A stretch of 23,701 bases of DNA from Botryllus schlosseri (taxonomy: Eukaryota; Chordata; Ascidiacea; Stolidobranchia; Styelidae), in NCBI GenBank assembly GCA_000444245.1, contig ATSW01005886.1:1-23701 (forward strand), written 5' to 3'. Below, in pieces: positions 9,255 through 18,778 of the stretch; position 1 is the first letter of the stretch; every line of letters starts with the position of its first letter. The notes under the pieces were generated by a model that searched no databases, was not told the DNA's origin, and worked only from the letters and a program-made list of their open reading frames with translations. The translations under genes and the position numbers were made by a program.

Positions 9255-12200
9255 ATGGCACAGGCTGTGCATGTCGATGTATCCGAGCATGCGACGAAAA
9301 TACTGTCGGAATTGCACCGAATGCGGCAAAGCTGTAAACATTGTGATTTCATAATAAAAGTTGGAAATGATGTGTATCGCACCCACAGAAATGTTTTGTG
9401 TGCGGGCTCGGAGTATTTCCGAGCCATGCTTGAGCATGACACCAAAGAGAGTCGGGACGGAGTGATCACCTTTAAAGATGTGGATTCCGAATGTGTGAAG
9501 AACTGTATTGACTTCATTTACTCTGGCAAATTTGAAATCCCGAATGAAAAGATGAAGGACCTTCTACATATAGGAATCATGTTGCAATTGGACGGAGTAA
9601 AAACAGCCACAGCGGAAATTCTGGCGGAATCGATAAATGTGGAAAATTACTATTGGACGGCAAATATCGCAGATATGTATGAACTGGCAGATGTCTTGAC
9701 AACATGCCAGCGATTTTTCAAAGAAAACCTCATGGAAATCGCTAATCAGCCCGAATTTGAAAATATGCCACTGTCCATACTTGACGATTTTCTGCTATCT
9801 GAAGATTCCAAATATTCAGGAGAAGAAAAACTGACCATATATCTTCGGTGGGGTGAGAAAAACCCCAAAATGAACAGCAATTTACTCGAATCAATTCAAC
9901 GTTTCAAGTTGGAAACAGTCTCGTCCACGTTTTTGATAAATCTTCTCAAAGCCAACTCAGTTGTGAGCAATGACTTGATGATATACAAGTTCCTCAATAT
10001 TCACCTGATCGAGAATTTGGAAAAAAAGAACAAAAGTAACGAAGGAGCGACCAGTCAGGAATCCACACCAATTTCTATGAATAGGTAAGTTTGCAAAATT
10101 TTCCGGATGGTCACCAACTCACTATGTAAGCAAAGTTGTTGAAAAAATTATGTTACTTGCAAGGCCCAAGAAGGCATAAAATAGTATTTAAGTGAATGAT
10201 AAAGATGGCAATTTATGTTTTCTCCTGCCATGAGAACGATTTATTCTGACAGTGCGATTTGTATGAAAAGTTGTGTCTTACATCTGACATTTACTGCTAG
10301 GAATCACCTTCGAATACTGAAGTAAGTCTCTTACGAGCCAAAATTAATGTTCGAAATAATTCATACAGTGAATGTCTCCTCTGAATCGATCCCAGTTGAC
10401 TATTTTCTATATGGATACTAGCAGCCCGGTGGAGTAATTGAAACTGCAACTGACATACTTTTCTTGGTCATCATGTAAAAGGCACAATATTGAATTGTTC
10501 AATGTTCATTCTGCGCTTTACATTGCTTCTATGAATAGTGCTAGAAAGATCGTCCAAAACACTTATCACAATCAATGAATCGAATCAGTCCTACGGTCAA
10601 TTATGCCCTGCCCTACGATAATTGCACATAAATTATCAGTATAATCCTGAGGTGGGCAAACTATGGTCTGTGGGCCGCATGCAGCCCGCAACACCGTTTT
10701 GTGCGGCCCCAAATGCCTCAAGAAATGTTTTAAAAATATTGAAAAAATGCACACTAAAAATATAATTATTGCAGCGAGTTGAATGAACTATTTACTAATA
10801 TAATTCCCTATAGCCTCACCTGAAGCTGGAGCATTTTGAACGGTTTCCATTGCTAAACATCACAGAACGGAAATGACATAATTCGGTTCACAATTGTTAA
10901 TTTAAATTTGCAACTCCAGAAAGTTTGTTACTTTTAGCGCTGCACTTTAAAAAACTGATCCTAGATATGTATAGTAGCGTATTTAATGGTGACATAGTTA
11001 TGATGCTGTCAGCATTGTGTGCCACGGAGGACAGGATTGTAACCAAGTCACAAGATTCAGAGTTACAACTCAATCTCACTTTTATGGTATTTTCAACTTA
11101 CCACCGAGTCAAGTCCAAGTCGTGGAGCAGATGATCGAGTTTAAGTCACAGCGTTGAGACTGGAGTCCCCCCCCCCCGTCCCCATTGTTAATTTTCCAGT
11201 TCAGGTCATGTTCATCCCCCATTTTTACAACTCTGATTGGGTGATATCGAATGCATGGCATTCGTATTATACTAATTTTCTCACTCAGTTTCTAGCCCTA
11301 TTATTCAAGTACTGGTACTGATAGACGATAAATGGCCGTCTGAGTCTCGAGTCATGTGAATTGGTCGAGGTATGTGGAATGACTCGAGTACAAGTCGAGT
11401 CAATAGACAAACTGAGTCAGTTATTTTCCAAGTCGAGTCATTGCAAACTTGCTTCGAGGTAATGCAAAAGTACAGTCAGCAAAACACGTCGTTTCCCACG
11501 GATTAAAATTTCAGTCCCGTTCTAAGAATCGGCACAACCGAGTTTCATCCCTAATTGGTTATTGAGGACGATCAACTTAATATTTGATTTTGTCAGTGTT
11601 TCTGACGCATGATCGTTATCAACTAATCAATGTGTGGTTTGTTTTACATATACTGTACATATGTATGATCGTCATATTTCCTAGCTCACTATGTAATTAA
11701 ATAATAATATTATGTTTTGGCTAATAATATGAATTTGATATGTTGCGACCCACGAATGGGTTCAGAAGTTGAATACAGCCCTTGAGCCGAAAAGTTTTAT
11801 CATTCCTGGTCTAATCCATTCTCTTTGTTTGTTAAATAGCGGGAATACAGGAGATGATATGAAAGTTGAAGATAAGCCTTCCAGGCCAAAGAACCCAGGA
11901 ACCCCATATGTGTGGGAAACACGACAGCCACGTAAACCTCGGCACCAACTTATGAATCAGTCCCCACCTTTACTTTTCGACCCACGTCCCCGCTTACTTA
12001 ACGACCTAAGTTCGCCAACAGCACATTTTCCGAGTGCATCTCCTAGAGGTACGCCAAGTTCATATCACCTCCCAATTCCGTCACCATATATTCCGAGTGG
12101 TAGAGGTAGAGGTAACGGTAGAGGCAGAGGTAGAGGTAGAGTTAGACGTATAGATAGAGGTAGAGGTACACCAAGTGGATCATTTCCCCAGGATCTATAT

Positions 12201-12287
12201 TGTTCACCCGGTGGATTTGGTGATGATACCAGGGGTGCGGAGGTGAATTACTCTACCAGCGACTCCTACTCTGATTCTGACTACTGA
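9255..12287 (+). CDS. BTB-BACK protein, copy 2, expanded RG tail (exons 9255-10084, 11840-12287)
   Basis: Predicted 425-residue protein, a close paralogue of copy 1 with 250 of 276 exon-1 residues identical. It has a BTB domain at about 12-118, a BACK domain at about 122-250 and no Kelch repeats. The donor ATAG|GTAAGT is at 10084/10085. The acceptor TTAAATAG is at 11839 and the phase-2 join gives Ser-GNTGDD. The C-terminal exon is Pro/Ser-rich (PENPGTPYV-like start, shared with copy 1), then an Arg-Gly box of about 23 residues, then a Gly/Asp-rich stretch ending SDSYSDSDY. It is 41 residues longer than copy 1, mainly through the RG expansion and an inserted stretch before the SDSDY end. RG boxes often bind RNA and are methylated on Arg; whether this one does is unknown. 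The frame is intact, and a role as a Cul3 adaptor is inferred from the family. Confidence 0.85.
10647..11808. mobile_element. Non-autonomous hAT-like transposon in intron of copy 2
   Basis: This is orthologous by duplication to 1447-2634. The left end is CTGAGGTGGGCAAACTATGG and the right end closes with ATTCCTG. The 8 bp flanks are GTATAATC (10639-10646) and GTCTAATC (11809-11816). The right flank is identical to the left flank of the copy in gene 1, which fixes the original target as GTCTAATC. No transposase frame is present. Confidence 0.75.
12099..12167 (+). repeat. GGTAGA hexanucleotide repeat coding an RG box in copy 2
   Basis: Roughly 11 imperfect units of GGTAGA (variants GGTAAC, GGCAGA, GTTAGA) code GRGRGNGRGRGRG and onward. 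Copy 1 has only GGTAGAGGTAGAGGT at the same point (about 2926-2940), so the repeat expanded in copy 2 or shrank in copy 1. Confidence 0.85.
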
Positions 12288-12905
12288 AACTTTAAACGCA
12301 CAGACTCCAACAATTGTGTAAATATACTCAGAAAATAGTATGTTAGTAACATTTTATAGTTAGGTTGCAATTACGAAGTACATCAACCTATGTTTTTGAA
12401 ATATTAATTCCTAGTCGTAGTGATAGTACTGGTAATTATTACTGATAATAGTAGTGATAGTATCCACTGCAGTATTCTATTAAAACATATTAATTCTTCA
12501 CTTCATTAAATTTTGTGATATTTTTTCAGTACCCATATTACCATTAGGACATGGCCATATGTTGTCATATGTCTGGATTTTCCTGGACATGTCCGGAATT
12601 TAGTGTTTTAACTGCGTAGGTAGGAAATGCTAAAATATGCCTAAATGTCCGGAATTTTTGAAAATTATTTTTTAGTCCGAGTTTAAAGAGGTTGCCAGTT
12701 TACACCCCTCCCCCCCCCATTTATATTTTTCTAGGTGGCAAACATTCTCAGCACGCCAAAGCTATATGCTTTAAACCTCTATGCAACTGGTAGCCTATAT
12801 GACGAGTCCGAAATTGTTGAAATTTTATAGTGGCCGGAGGCCACAAGAATGCAATATATAGACAACATAGTCTACACAGTTTAGCAATTACTTAGCTGGC
12901 AATTA
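12288..12905. other. 3' flank of copy 2 up to the deletion joint
   Basis: This aligns with 2991-3815 (TAGTAG words, TCCGGAATTTAGTGTTT, poly-C stretch, GCCACAAGAATGCAAT). No coding sequence is seen. The homology stops near 12890, where the sequence jumps into the BTB pseudogene. Confidence 0.65.
12479..12484 (+). promoter_or_regulatory. Candidate poly(A) signal ATTAAA for copy 2
   Basis: ATTAAA sits in the same conserved TTCTATTAAAACATATT context as after copy 1, 192 bases past the stop codon. Confidence 0.4.
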
Positions 12906-15282
12906 CAGCTGGCTCCAAGTATTTTCAAGCCTTGTTGGCTCATGGCACCAAAGAGCGCGAGACGGGCCAATCACTTTTAAGGATGCGGATTCTGAGTGTG
13001 TGAAAAAGTACATAGATTTTATTTACTCTAGTGAATTTGAAGTCCCTGATGGAAAGATTAGAGATCTGCTTGACATTGGAATTATGCTGCTGCTGGACAG
13101 AGTAAAATGAGTCATATCTAGAATTTTGGTCCAATCGATTAGCGTCGAAAACCATCATTCGACCACAAATATCGCAGACATGTACGGGCTAGTTGATGTG
13201 TCATTGAAATGTCAACGATTTTCAAAGACAATGTCATGGAAATCGCAAACCAACCCGAATTCGGAAGTATGGCGTCATCTAAACTCATGGATATTTTGAA
13301 TACGGAAAACTGATCGTACTACTAATGTGGACCGAGAAGAATCCGAAAGGATACAACGTTTTGCCTGAGACAGCAAACGATTCAGCCTGGACGATGTGTC
13401 GTCTGTGACGTTTTTGGCAATTCTTATCATGAACGACTTCACGGTATACAAGCTGATAAGCAATCATCTCTTCGAGGAAAAAGTCGTCAAAATCGCAGCT
13501 AGTCATGTCAGGTATGTGCGACAATCGGGGATGGTTACTACTTGTGCTGTGCATACCGGTTCGTGTATTTGAATCCGAGTGGAGCAGTGAGTGGCCATGA
13601 GTGATATTTTATCAACGAAAAATGTGGTTTTAATACATCTTTTCCGTTGTTGAGCCTCGAAACATCGGTTCGCTGTATCTCAGCATCAAAAATAATTTCA
13701 TATTCATCGGAACGACGTTTCTGGTCACAAAGCGACATGAAATAGCCGTGGTCCAGAAAGACGAAATTATTCTATATGATGTGTAACTGTCATCATTATC
13801 CTTGTGACCGCAAAAAAGTTACATTTGCTGTGATCACTGTTATGACATCATAGTAGGTACTACTCGAATACTAGACTGACTTGAAACTAAATACTTGATT
13901 CGGAATCGAATCCCTACCCCCTAGGTACTGAAGGTTGTCCAGCATTCGTAATAAGCAATACTCCAGTTAAAACTTATTTATAAGGGCTGGGAAAAAGTAA
14001 TTACCGTACCAAAGAAATTTGACACCGAGTTAAACATTCGAGCACCTCTCATTGTGACGCCAGAACAGTTAAAATAGACTCGGAAGTGTACGCCTCAAGC
14101 GACCACTAACTAAATAATGCCAGTTATCATTAATCTTCGATTGTTTCGACTAAGGTGGGTGATCTTGCCCTACATGGTTCGAATGACATGCTGCCTCATT
14201 GAGGTTTAAAGGCTCCTGCAGTCAGAAGAAATTATAATGTAATATAGGGCGCATGGTATCAGTACTACTCGAAACGTCAGCTCTGACTGATGACTTGAAG
14301 CATCAAAAGAGATACTCGATTTGGATTCGTGTACTCCAACTTGTACGAGTACTCAACTTGAGTTCAATTGGTCGTGCACTCAATTTTGATCAGCCTTCGC
14401 AGTTGCCACAGACGGAGGTTTAATTCTTGACATCCTTCATTATTAACAGGCGAAACAAGGCATCAAAATCTGGAGTCCAAAATAAATCACACGGTACAAG
14501 CAGTATGCTATCACATGCCGTAGTCAAAAGCAAACAACAAGCAGCCACCGCCTGTTTCTCAGCTAACCAGGGCCGAAGCACGTCCGGTCAGAGTTGCAAA
14601 AGGTTGCAAGATCATGACTGGTGCTATAAAGGATCGACTATTGCTCTCTTGAGAGTGCTATTGGACCTGCTCCGGCATAAAAAGCCGCCTAATATCCCGG
14701 TAGACGCAGCAGGTTACGCGTTTGTGGAGCAAATCTTAAGAAGCCCCCCCATTTCTGAAGTTTAACTTGACAAAGTGAGATATTTACGATTTCGCGATGC
14801 ACAACCCTAAAAAACGCTTTGAGATTAAAGGCGCCATCTGGGATAATTTTCAACCTCGTGTGACGGAGTCTCATTCATTCATAATCGAGCTAGAAGCTCT
14901 AGGACTGCGTTTGATCGAGGACCATCACGAATTTCCATTGGTTGTCCACATGCCCTACCATAAACACCTGCCGGCCATGAAGCGAGATGGGTTGAACTGC
15001 ATGTACAGTGCAACTTACATTTATTTCAAAATTGGCTTCATGGGCGAAACCCACATGATCGGCGGCATGAGAAATAACCATGACATAATCATCATACTGG
15101 ATACGCCGAAAGCTATAAGAGATGGTTTGAAGTTGTATCGCCAAACGAAGCAGTACTCTCTGATGGCGCATCTCGTGTTATTTCTCCCAAATACTTCAAA
15201 GCAATCAAGAAATACAATTATAAAGAGAATCGGTTTGAGGAAATTGACTTTGCCGTTTCTGCATTTTGTACCCAAGCACTGA
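12906..15282 (+). pseudogene. Pseudogene B: truncated BTB-BACK exon plus Tpt1/KptA-like exon
   Basis: Exon 1 is truncated at its 5' end (homology starts at 12906, equivalent to 5771) and runs to CATGTCAG|GTATGT at 13511 with many frame changes. Exon 2 starts after TTATTAACAG at 14450. It codes a Ser/Gln-rich linker (SKQQAATACFSANQGRSTSG) and then a Tpt1-like fold: LLRHKK (Arg-His at 14673-14678), IPVDAAGYAFVEQIL, KKRFEIKG, PRVTESHS (Arg at 14857-14859), IIELEALGLRLIE, VVHMPY, YIYFKIG, GGMRNNHD (Arg at 15070-15072), DTPKAIRDGLKLY. All four residues matching the Tpt1 Arg-His-Arg-Arg tetrad are present. It is broken by one extra C in a C7 run (about 14746-14752), an in-frame TGA near 14779, and a 4-base loss near 15139, after which the last part is out of frame. 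Confidence 0.75.
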
Positions 15283-16166
15283 AACTTTTTACTGATATTG
15301 ATGGTGTATGGTCTTCCCATATGTATGATTACTTGGTAACGGTGCCTCTATCGGAGTGTCCATCCTGCTCCAATCCTGCTAAATTGCTTTTTAATTTCCT
15401 AATATGCATTTGAAGAAGCTGTGAATCACCTTAATCAACTCTTTTCCAAAAGATTGCTACCTATTTCGAATTTTAAAACTGTCTTCTAGGCAAGATAATA
15501 GCGCCTTTTAGTTGTTAATTAGTCTATTAGCAAAATGTAGTACTCCACCATCGAATACTTTGCTCACTGCATGCCCTATCCGGGTATAAATCGTCAAGTA
15601 TGTATGTTAATAGTTTGTAACCATATTTTGTCAACATAATCCGATTTTGTGCCCCTATCTGTTCATTACATCGCATTGTGTGTCTTGTATATCGCATTTT
15701 ACATCGTGTGTGTGTCTTGGGCAGATGAAAATATGATCTGACGATTATTGATTGATTATTGTCAGGCTGGGGGAATTTGATATTCCCATCTTCGTCGGAA
15801 TTTGATCCAAAACTCTTTTCGAATCATTCCCGAATCCAGGTCAACTCTGGCTGTGACTGACATTTACGCAAATGTAAAAATTATCACTGTCGAAAATTTT
15901 TGAATCCAAATCCAATTTAACGAATGAAGTTTTAACCCAAGTCATGCTCATCTCCGGTAAACATACCATACACGTTATGATCAAATTTTGTGTAGAGACT
16001 CTTGCAGTTGCAGATTGTCAGTATATAATTGAATCATGTGTTCATTGAGATAAACCTGAATATCGGGGGTAATTGTCGGCAACTAGTAGAGAATTGAAAA
16101 GAACATTATATTTTAGCAGTCTTTACACCAAATATGACATCGTCAGCGTGAATTTTGTATAAATTT
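15283..16166. other. Flank between pseudogene B and MRPL43
   Basis: Bases 15283 to about 16015 align with 7900-8510, with an extra insert at about 15648-15760 that is absent from the other copies (TG-rich, including GTGTGTGTCTTG). Bases 16015-16166 should hold the MRPL43 promoter or leader intron; no clear TATA box is seen. Confidence 0.55.
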
Positions 16167-16185
16167 TGATTTTAACTAATTTCAG
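16167..16185 (+). promoter_or_regulatory. MRPL43: 3' splice site just upstream of MRPL43
   Basis: TTTTAACTAATTTCAG|ATCG gives a branch-like CTAAT, a T-rich tract and an AG ending 25 bases before the ATG at 16211. It could accept an upstream non-coding exon or a spliced leader. Confidence 0.5.
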
Positions 16186-16210
16186 ATCGTAAAAACTAAG
16201 AACACTTGTA

Positions 16211-16855
16211 ATGTCCGCAGTTCGCGCAACAGTGTGGGGCGCCAAAGGCTTCACGTCGCGTACGCGACCGAGTGGTTTCTTACGCTCTGTGTTACAAAAT
16301 GGAACCGGACGGTATGTCCAGCAGCTACAAAGAATAACGCTGAGATTCTGCCAGAAGTCGCCGGACAGCAAACAAACCCGCGACTTTGTGCAGAACAAAA
16401 TGGTGGATTTTGCCAAAGATAATCCAGGTGTCGTAGTGTACGTAACTCCGGAAACGGAAGCAGAACCAAAGATTTGCGCCGAATTTTTGAACGGCCGCTC
16501 GGAAATCGTGCCTCTATCTAAACTAACCGAGGACGAAATACAAGAGAAAATAGTCCAGCTGCGAGATCGGTCAGGTCTGGAGATTATGCGTCGTCGTAAA
16601 AACATGCACACCGACTTCCCCTCGATACAAGGAGAGTGGACGCCGTTTACGAATAAGAGAGACTACACCGTTAAATACCATCCGAAATGCGCGGTGTCTC
16701 CGAAAGACGCCTGGGACTTTCTCGAATCGCCGTGGAAACCGTACTACCGCCAACACGAGTTGAGCAAACTCGAAAACCGACAAAGACTTACTGTGGATGA
16801 AAAGGCGGATTTGCCTTTGGGGAAATGGGGCCCTATTTTGAAACCTTGGTACTAA
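16211..16855 (+). CDS. MRPL43: Mitochondrial large ribosomal subunit protein mL43 (MRPL43)
   Basis: 214 residues in one uninterrupted frame. It is recognised from the family's N-terminal FLRSVLQNGTGRYVQQLQRI, the thioredoxin-like L51/S25/CI-B8 core (FAKDNPGVVVYVTP at about 72-85; AEFLNGR; IQEKIVQLRDRSGLEIMRRRK), and the highly typical HTDFPSIQGEWTPFTNK at about 137-153. The protein is a structural part of the large mitoribosomal subunit in the matrix. Residues 1-24 (MSAVRATVWGAKGFTSRTRP onward) are basic with no acidic residue and extend beyond the human N-terminus, as expected of a targeting sequence. A candidate 3' splice site lies 25 bases upstream. The coding part has no introns, whereas human MRPL43 has several. 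It is richer in G+C than its surroundings. It is unrelated to its BTB neighbours. Confidence 0.95.
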   Translation: MSAVRATVWGAKGFTSRTRPSGFLRSVLQNGTGRYVQQLQRITLRFCQKSPDSKQTRDFVQNKMVDFAKDNPGVVVYVTPETEAEPKICAEFLNGRSEIVPLSKLTEDEIQEKIVQLRDRSGLEIMRRRKNMHTDFPSIQGEWTPFTNKRDYTVKYHPKCAVSPKDAWDFLESPWKPYYRQHELSKLENRQRLTVDEKADLPLGKWGPILKPWY

Positions 16856-16922
16856 AACTGAATGGTTTTGGCTGATTCAAGTTACAGTGACGTGAGACGA
16901 TATTTTTTAGGACTTTAATTAT

Positions 16923-17088
16923 CAGAGGTGGTCAGAAAGAAAGGGCGACCACTTTTTTCGGAGTACTTGAGTATGTTTTGCCACTTACACTACATAGACT
17001 AACTTCAACTTAAACTTATACTTACTTGGAGATCGATACTTCTACTACTGAGTAGGCTACCAATTATGACTACTTTAACCACCTCCTG
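16923..17088. mobile_element. Short hAT-like MITE (166 bp) downstream of MRPL43
   Basis: The left end is CAGAGGTGGTCAG and the right end is the inverse, TTAACCACCTCCTG. AATTAT occurs at both flanks (16917-16922 and 17090-17095), a likely degraded target duplication. The interior has the GTACTTGAGTA, GCCACTTACAC and ACTTACTTGGAG words common in this MITE type. Non-coding. Confidence 0.65.
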
Positions 17089-18730
17089 AAATTATAGGCC
17101 TCTTTCCACAGAGTATCGTTAACCAGAATTATAGTTTCGCCACTTGTTCCCTCGCTGTGTAAGTTTTTAAACCTTGCATGGTCAATGGTCATGTTGCAGC
17201 ATCCAACACCTGCAGTAGGCCTACAAAGCTACTCATGTTCGTGCAGTGTTTCCCAATTTTTTTTACACAATACACCCCTGGGCAGATAATCAGGTATAAA
17301 GCTCCCACAAACTCTTGACGAAAATTTTTTGGTTCATTGCGCAGCTTTTTGTGTTGATCTAATTTATCTATATTTATTGGCAGCCTGATATACGTTATGT
17401 AGGCTATGGCAGACTCGCATCTTTGTAAGAACTCCAGTAGCCTACAGACACAATCATTGAAATCAAGCGTACAAGATAAGATCTCTTCCGGATCATTGTA
17501 CTTCTTAGTCCTTGTTTTACATGCGTTTGAATGTGTGTTTTATCTCGCGCTCGTTTAGTGTCACTGATCAAAATGTCTATTCATTGTTTGATTGATTTTC
17601 TGGTTAGTTAGAAAACCCAATGTTCCATAGCCATGGACGCAAGCGGAGAGCTCTGGTGACGATTTTCGATGGAATGCACCTCGTACGGCCCCGAACGCCG
17701 TGGCCACATATTCATAAATCTGACTTTGGTGAACAGACAGAGCTATGTATTTACGGATTTACCCAAACTGTTTCTCATCATCCTTGACGTTTCAATAATT
17801 TTGTTATGGTTGATATCTTGCATTGTATTGTTTGTGATCGAATTTGAGCTTTTATAATCATATATCCTCTTACGACATCAAAATGACGGATACTGGCGGA
17901 TAATCTGACCATTGGGGTTACCTTGCCTCATTCATTTTTTTTCGAAATGGAATTGATACTAATATGGTAACTGTTATGATGCTTGAAAATGTTTGGATGG
18001 CAGGCTAGTTCATATTTTGTTTCCCTTCTGACACCAATTGATTCATCGAAGAATGCAATTTCTGGTTGTGTAACCGTACATGTGATTAGAATTGTAATCT
18101 GATGTCTACAATGGCTCATTTCCAAGGCGTATGATGTGTAGGGTGGTGGTCATGTCGGAAAAAAATTAATGCATTTTTTTGGCGTGAATTTGAATAGAAT
18201 CAGCTTCTGCCTCTACATAATTTCGTTGGACAGATCCTGTTGAACTGCAGAATTGATTTCCGATAGCATTTTTCATGCTCAGTCTTGGTCCTGGGACACC
18301 TAGTTTGCGGCTAATGCTATGTAAAGTATTGAATAATTTTGATATATGTTTCCGTCATGTTTGCAAGTGGGATTGTGGCAACTTGTTGAAATGGCCCCTG
18401 TATCAACGTCACATAATACAATTTTGGAAATACCACCAATTTGTAGTTGCATTGGTCATTTTTTGTTGGTCACAAATATGTACTCTGCAATTGCGGAAGT
18501 AGCCACCTTAGATCTGCTAGTAAGAGTATGGAACGTCTCTACCAGATCTGCTTTTTGAAACACATTACTTTCATATCTTCATTTTCTGCTACCACCCAGC
18601 TACATGTTGCGTGATGTGACAGCAGACTGCAGCTGTTGTACTCGCAAGTTATTTTCACATTTGCGGTATCCCTAGCATAACCGATTGTTCGAAGAGCCAA
18701 CTCTTTCAAAATTGAAAATGTGTGTTCACT
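17089..18730. other. Intergenic DNA between MRPL43 and copy 3
   Basis: No confident gene is seen. A hAT-like end (CAGTGTTTCCCAATTTTTTTT) starts at 17244 without a visible partner. A GC-richer patch at about 17630-17710 opens a 62-codon frame, described separately. The promoter of copy 3 should lie in the last few hundred bases, but no core element is clear. This stretch does not align with the duplicated block. Confidence 0.5.
17669..17857 (+). other. Possible small ORF with one membrane segment
   Basis: 62 codons from ATG (context CGATGG). A polar, basic first half (YGPERRGH) is followed by a hydrophobic run (LFLIILDVSIILLWLISCIV) long enough to span a membrane. The first part is richer in G+C than the flanks. 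It matches no family I recognise and has no conserved partner in the window, so chance is a fair explanation. Confidence 0.15.
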
Positions 18731-18734
18731 ACAG
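18722..18734 (+). promoter_or_regulatory. Candidate 3' splice site in the leader of copy 3
   Basis: GTGTTCACTACAG|AATCAC repeats the junction seen before the other loci, 44 bases before the ATG at 18779. The sequence upstream of the AG is unrelated to that of copy 2, while the sequence downstream is conserved. This is what an exon boundary would look like. Confidence 0.45.
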
Positions 18735-18778
18735 AATCACTTGGAGTTATCATTATTAATTACGTGTAATTTCTAAAG

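Larger units (their letters stand above)
9201..16015 (+). repeat. Tandem segmental duplication, second copy (partner 1-8510)
   Basis: This copy repeats the gene 1-pseudogene A order as gene 2-pseudogene B. It lacks the equivalent of about 3815-5770 and ends shortly before MRPL43. The joint at about 12890-12905 removes the relic, the leader and roughly the first 50 codons of the BTB pseudogene, so a deletion here is more likely than an insertion in the partner. Confidence 0.8.

Noticed and set aside
1447-11808. Retrovirus-like or LTR element in the introns
   Set aside because: There are no long direct repeats at the ends, no primer-binding site and no gag or pol frames. The ends are short inverted repeats with 8 bp duplications, as in hAT transposons.
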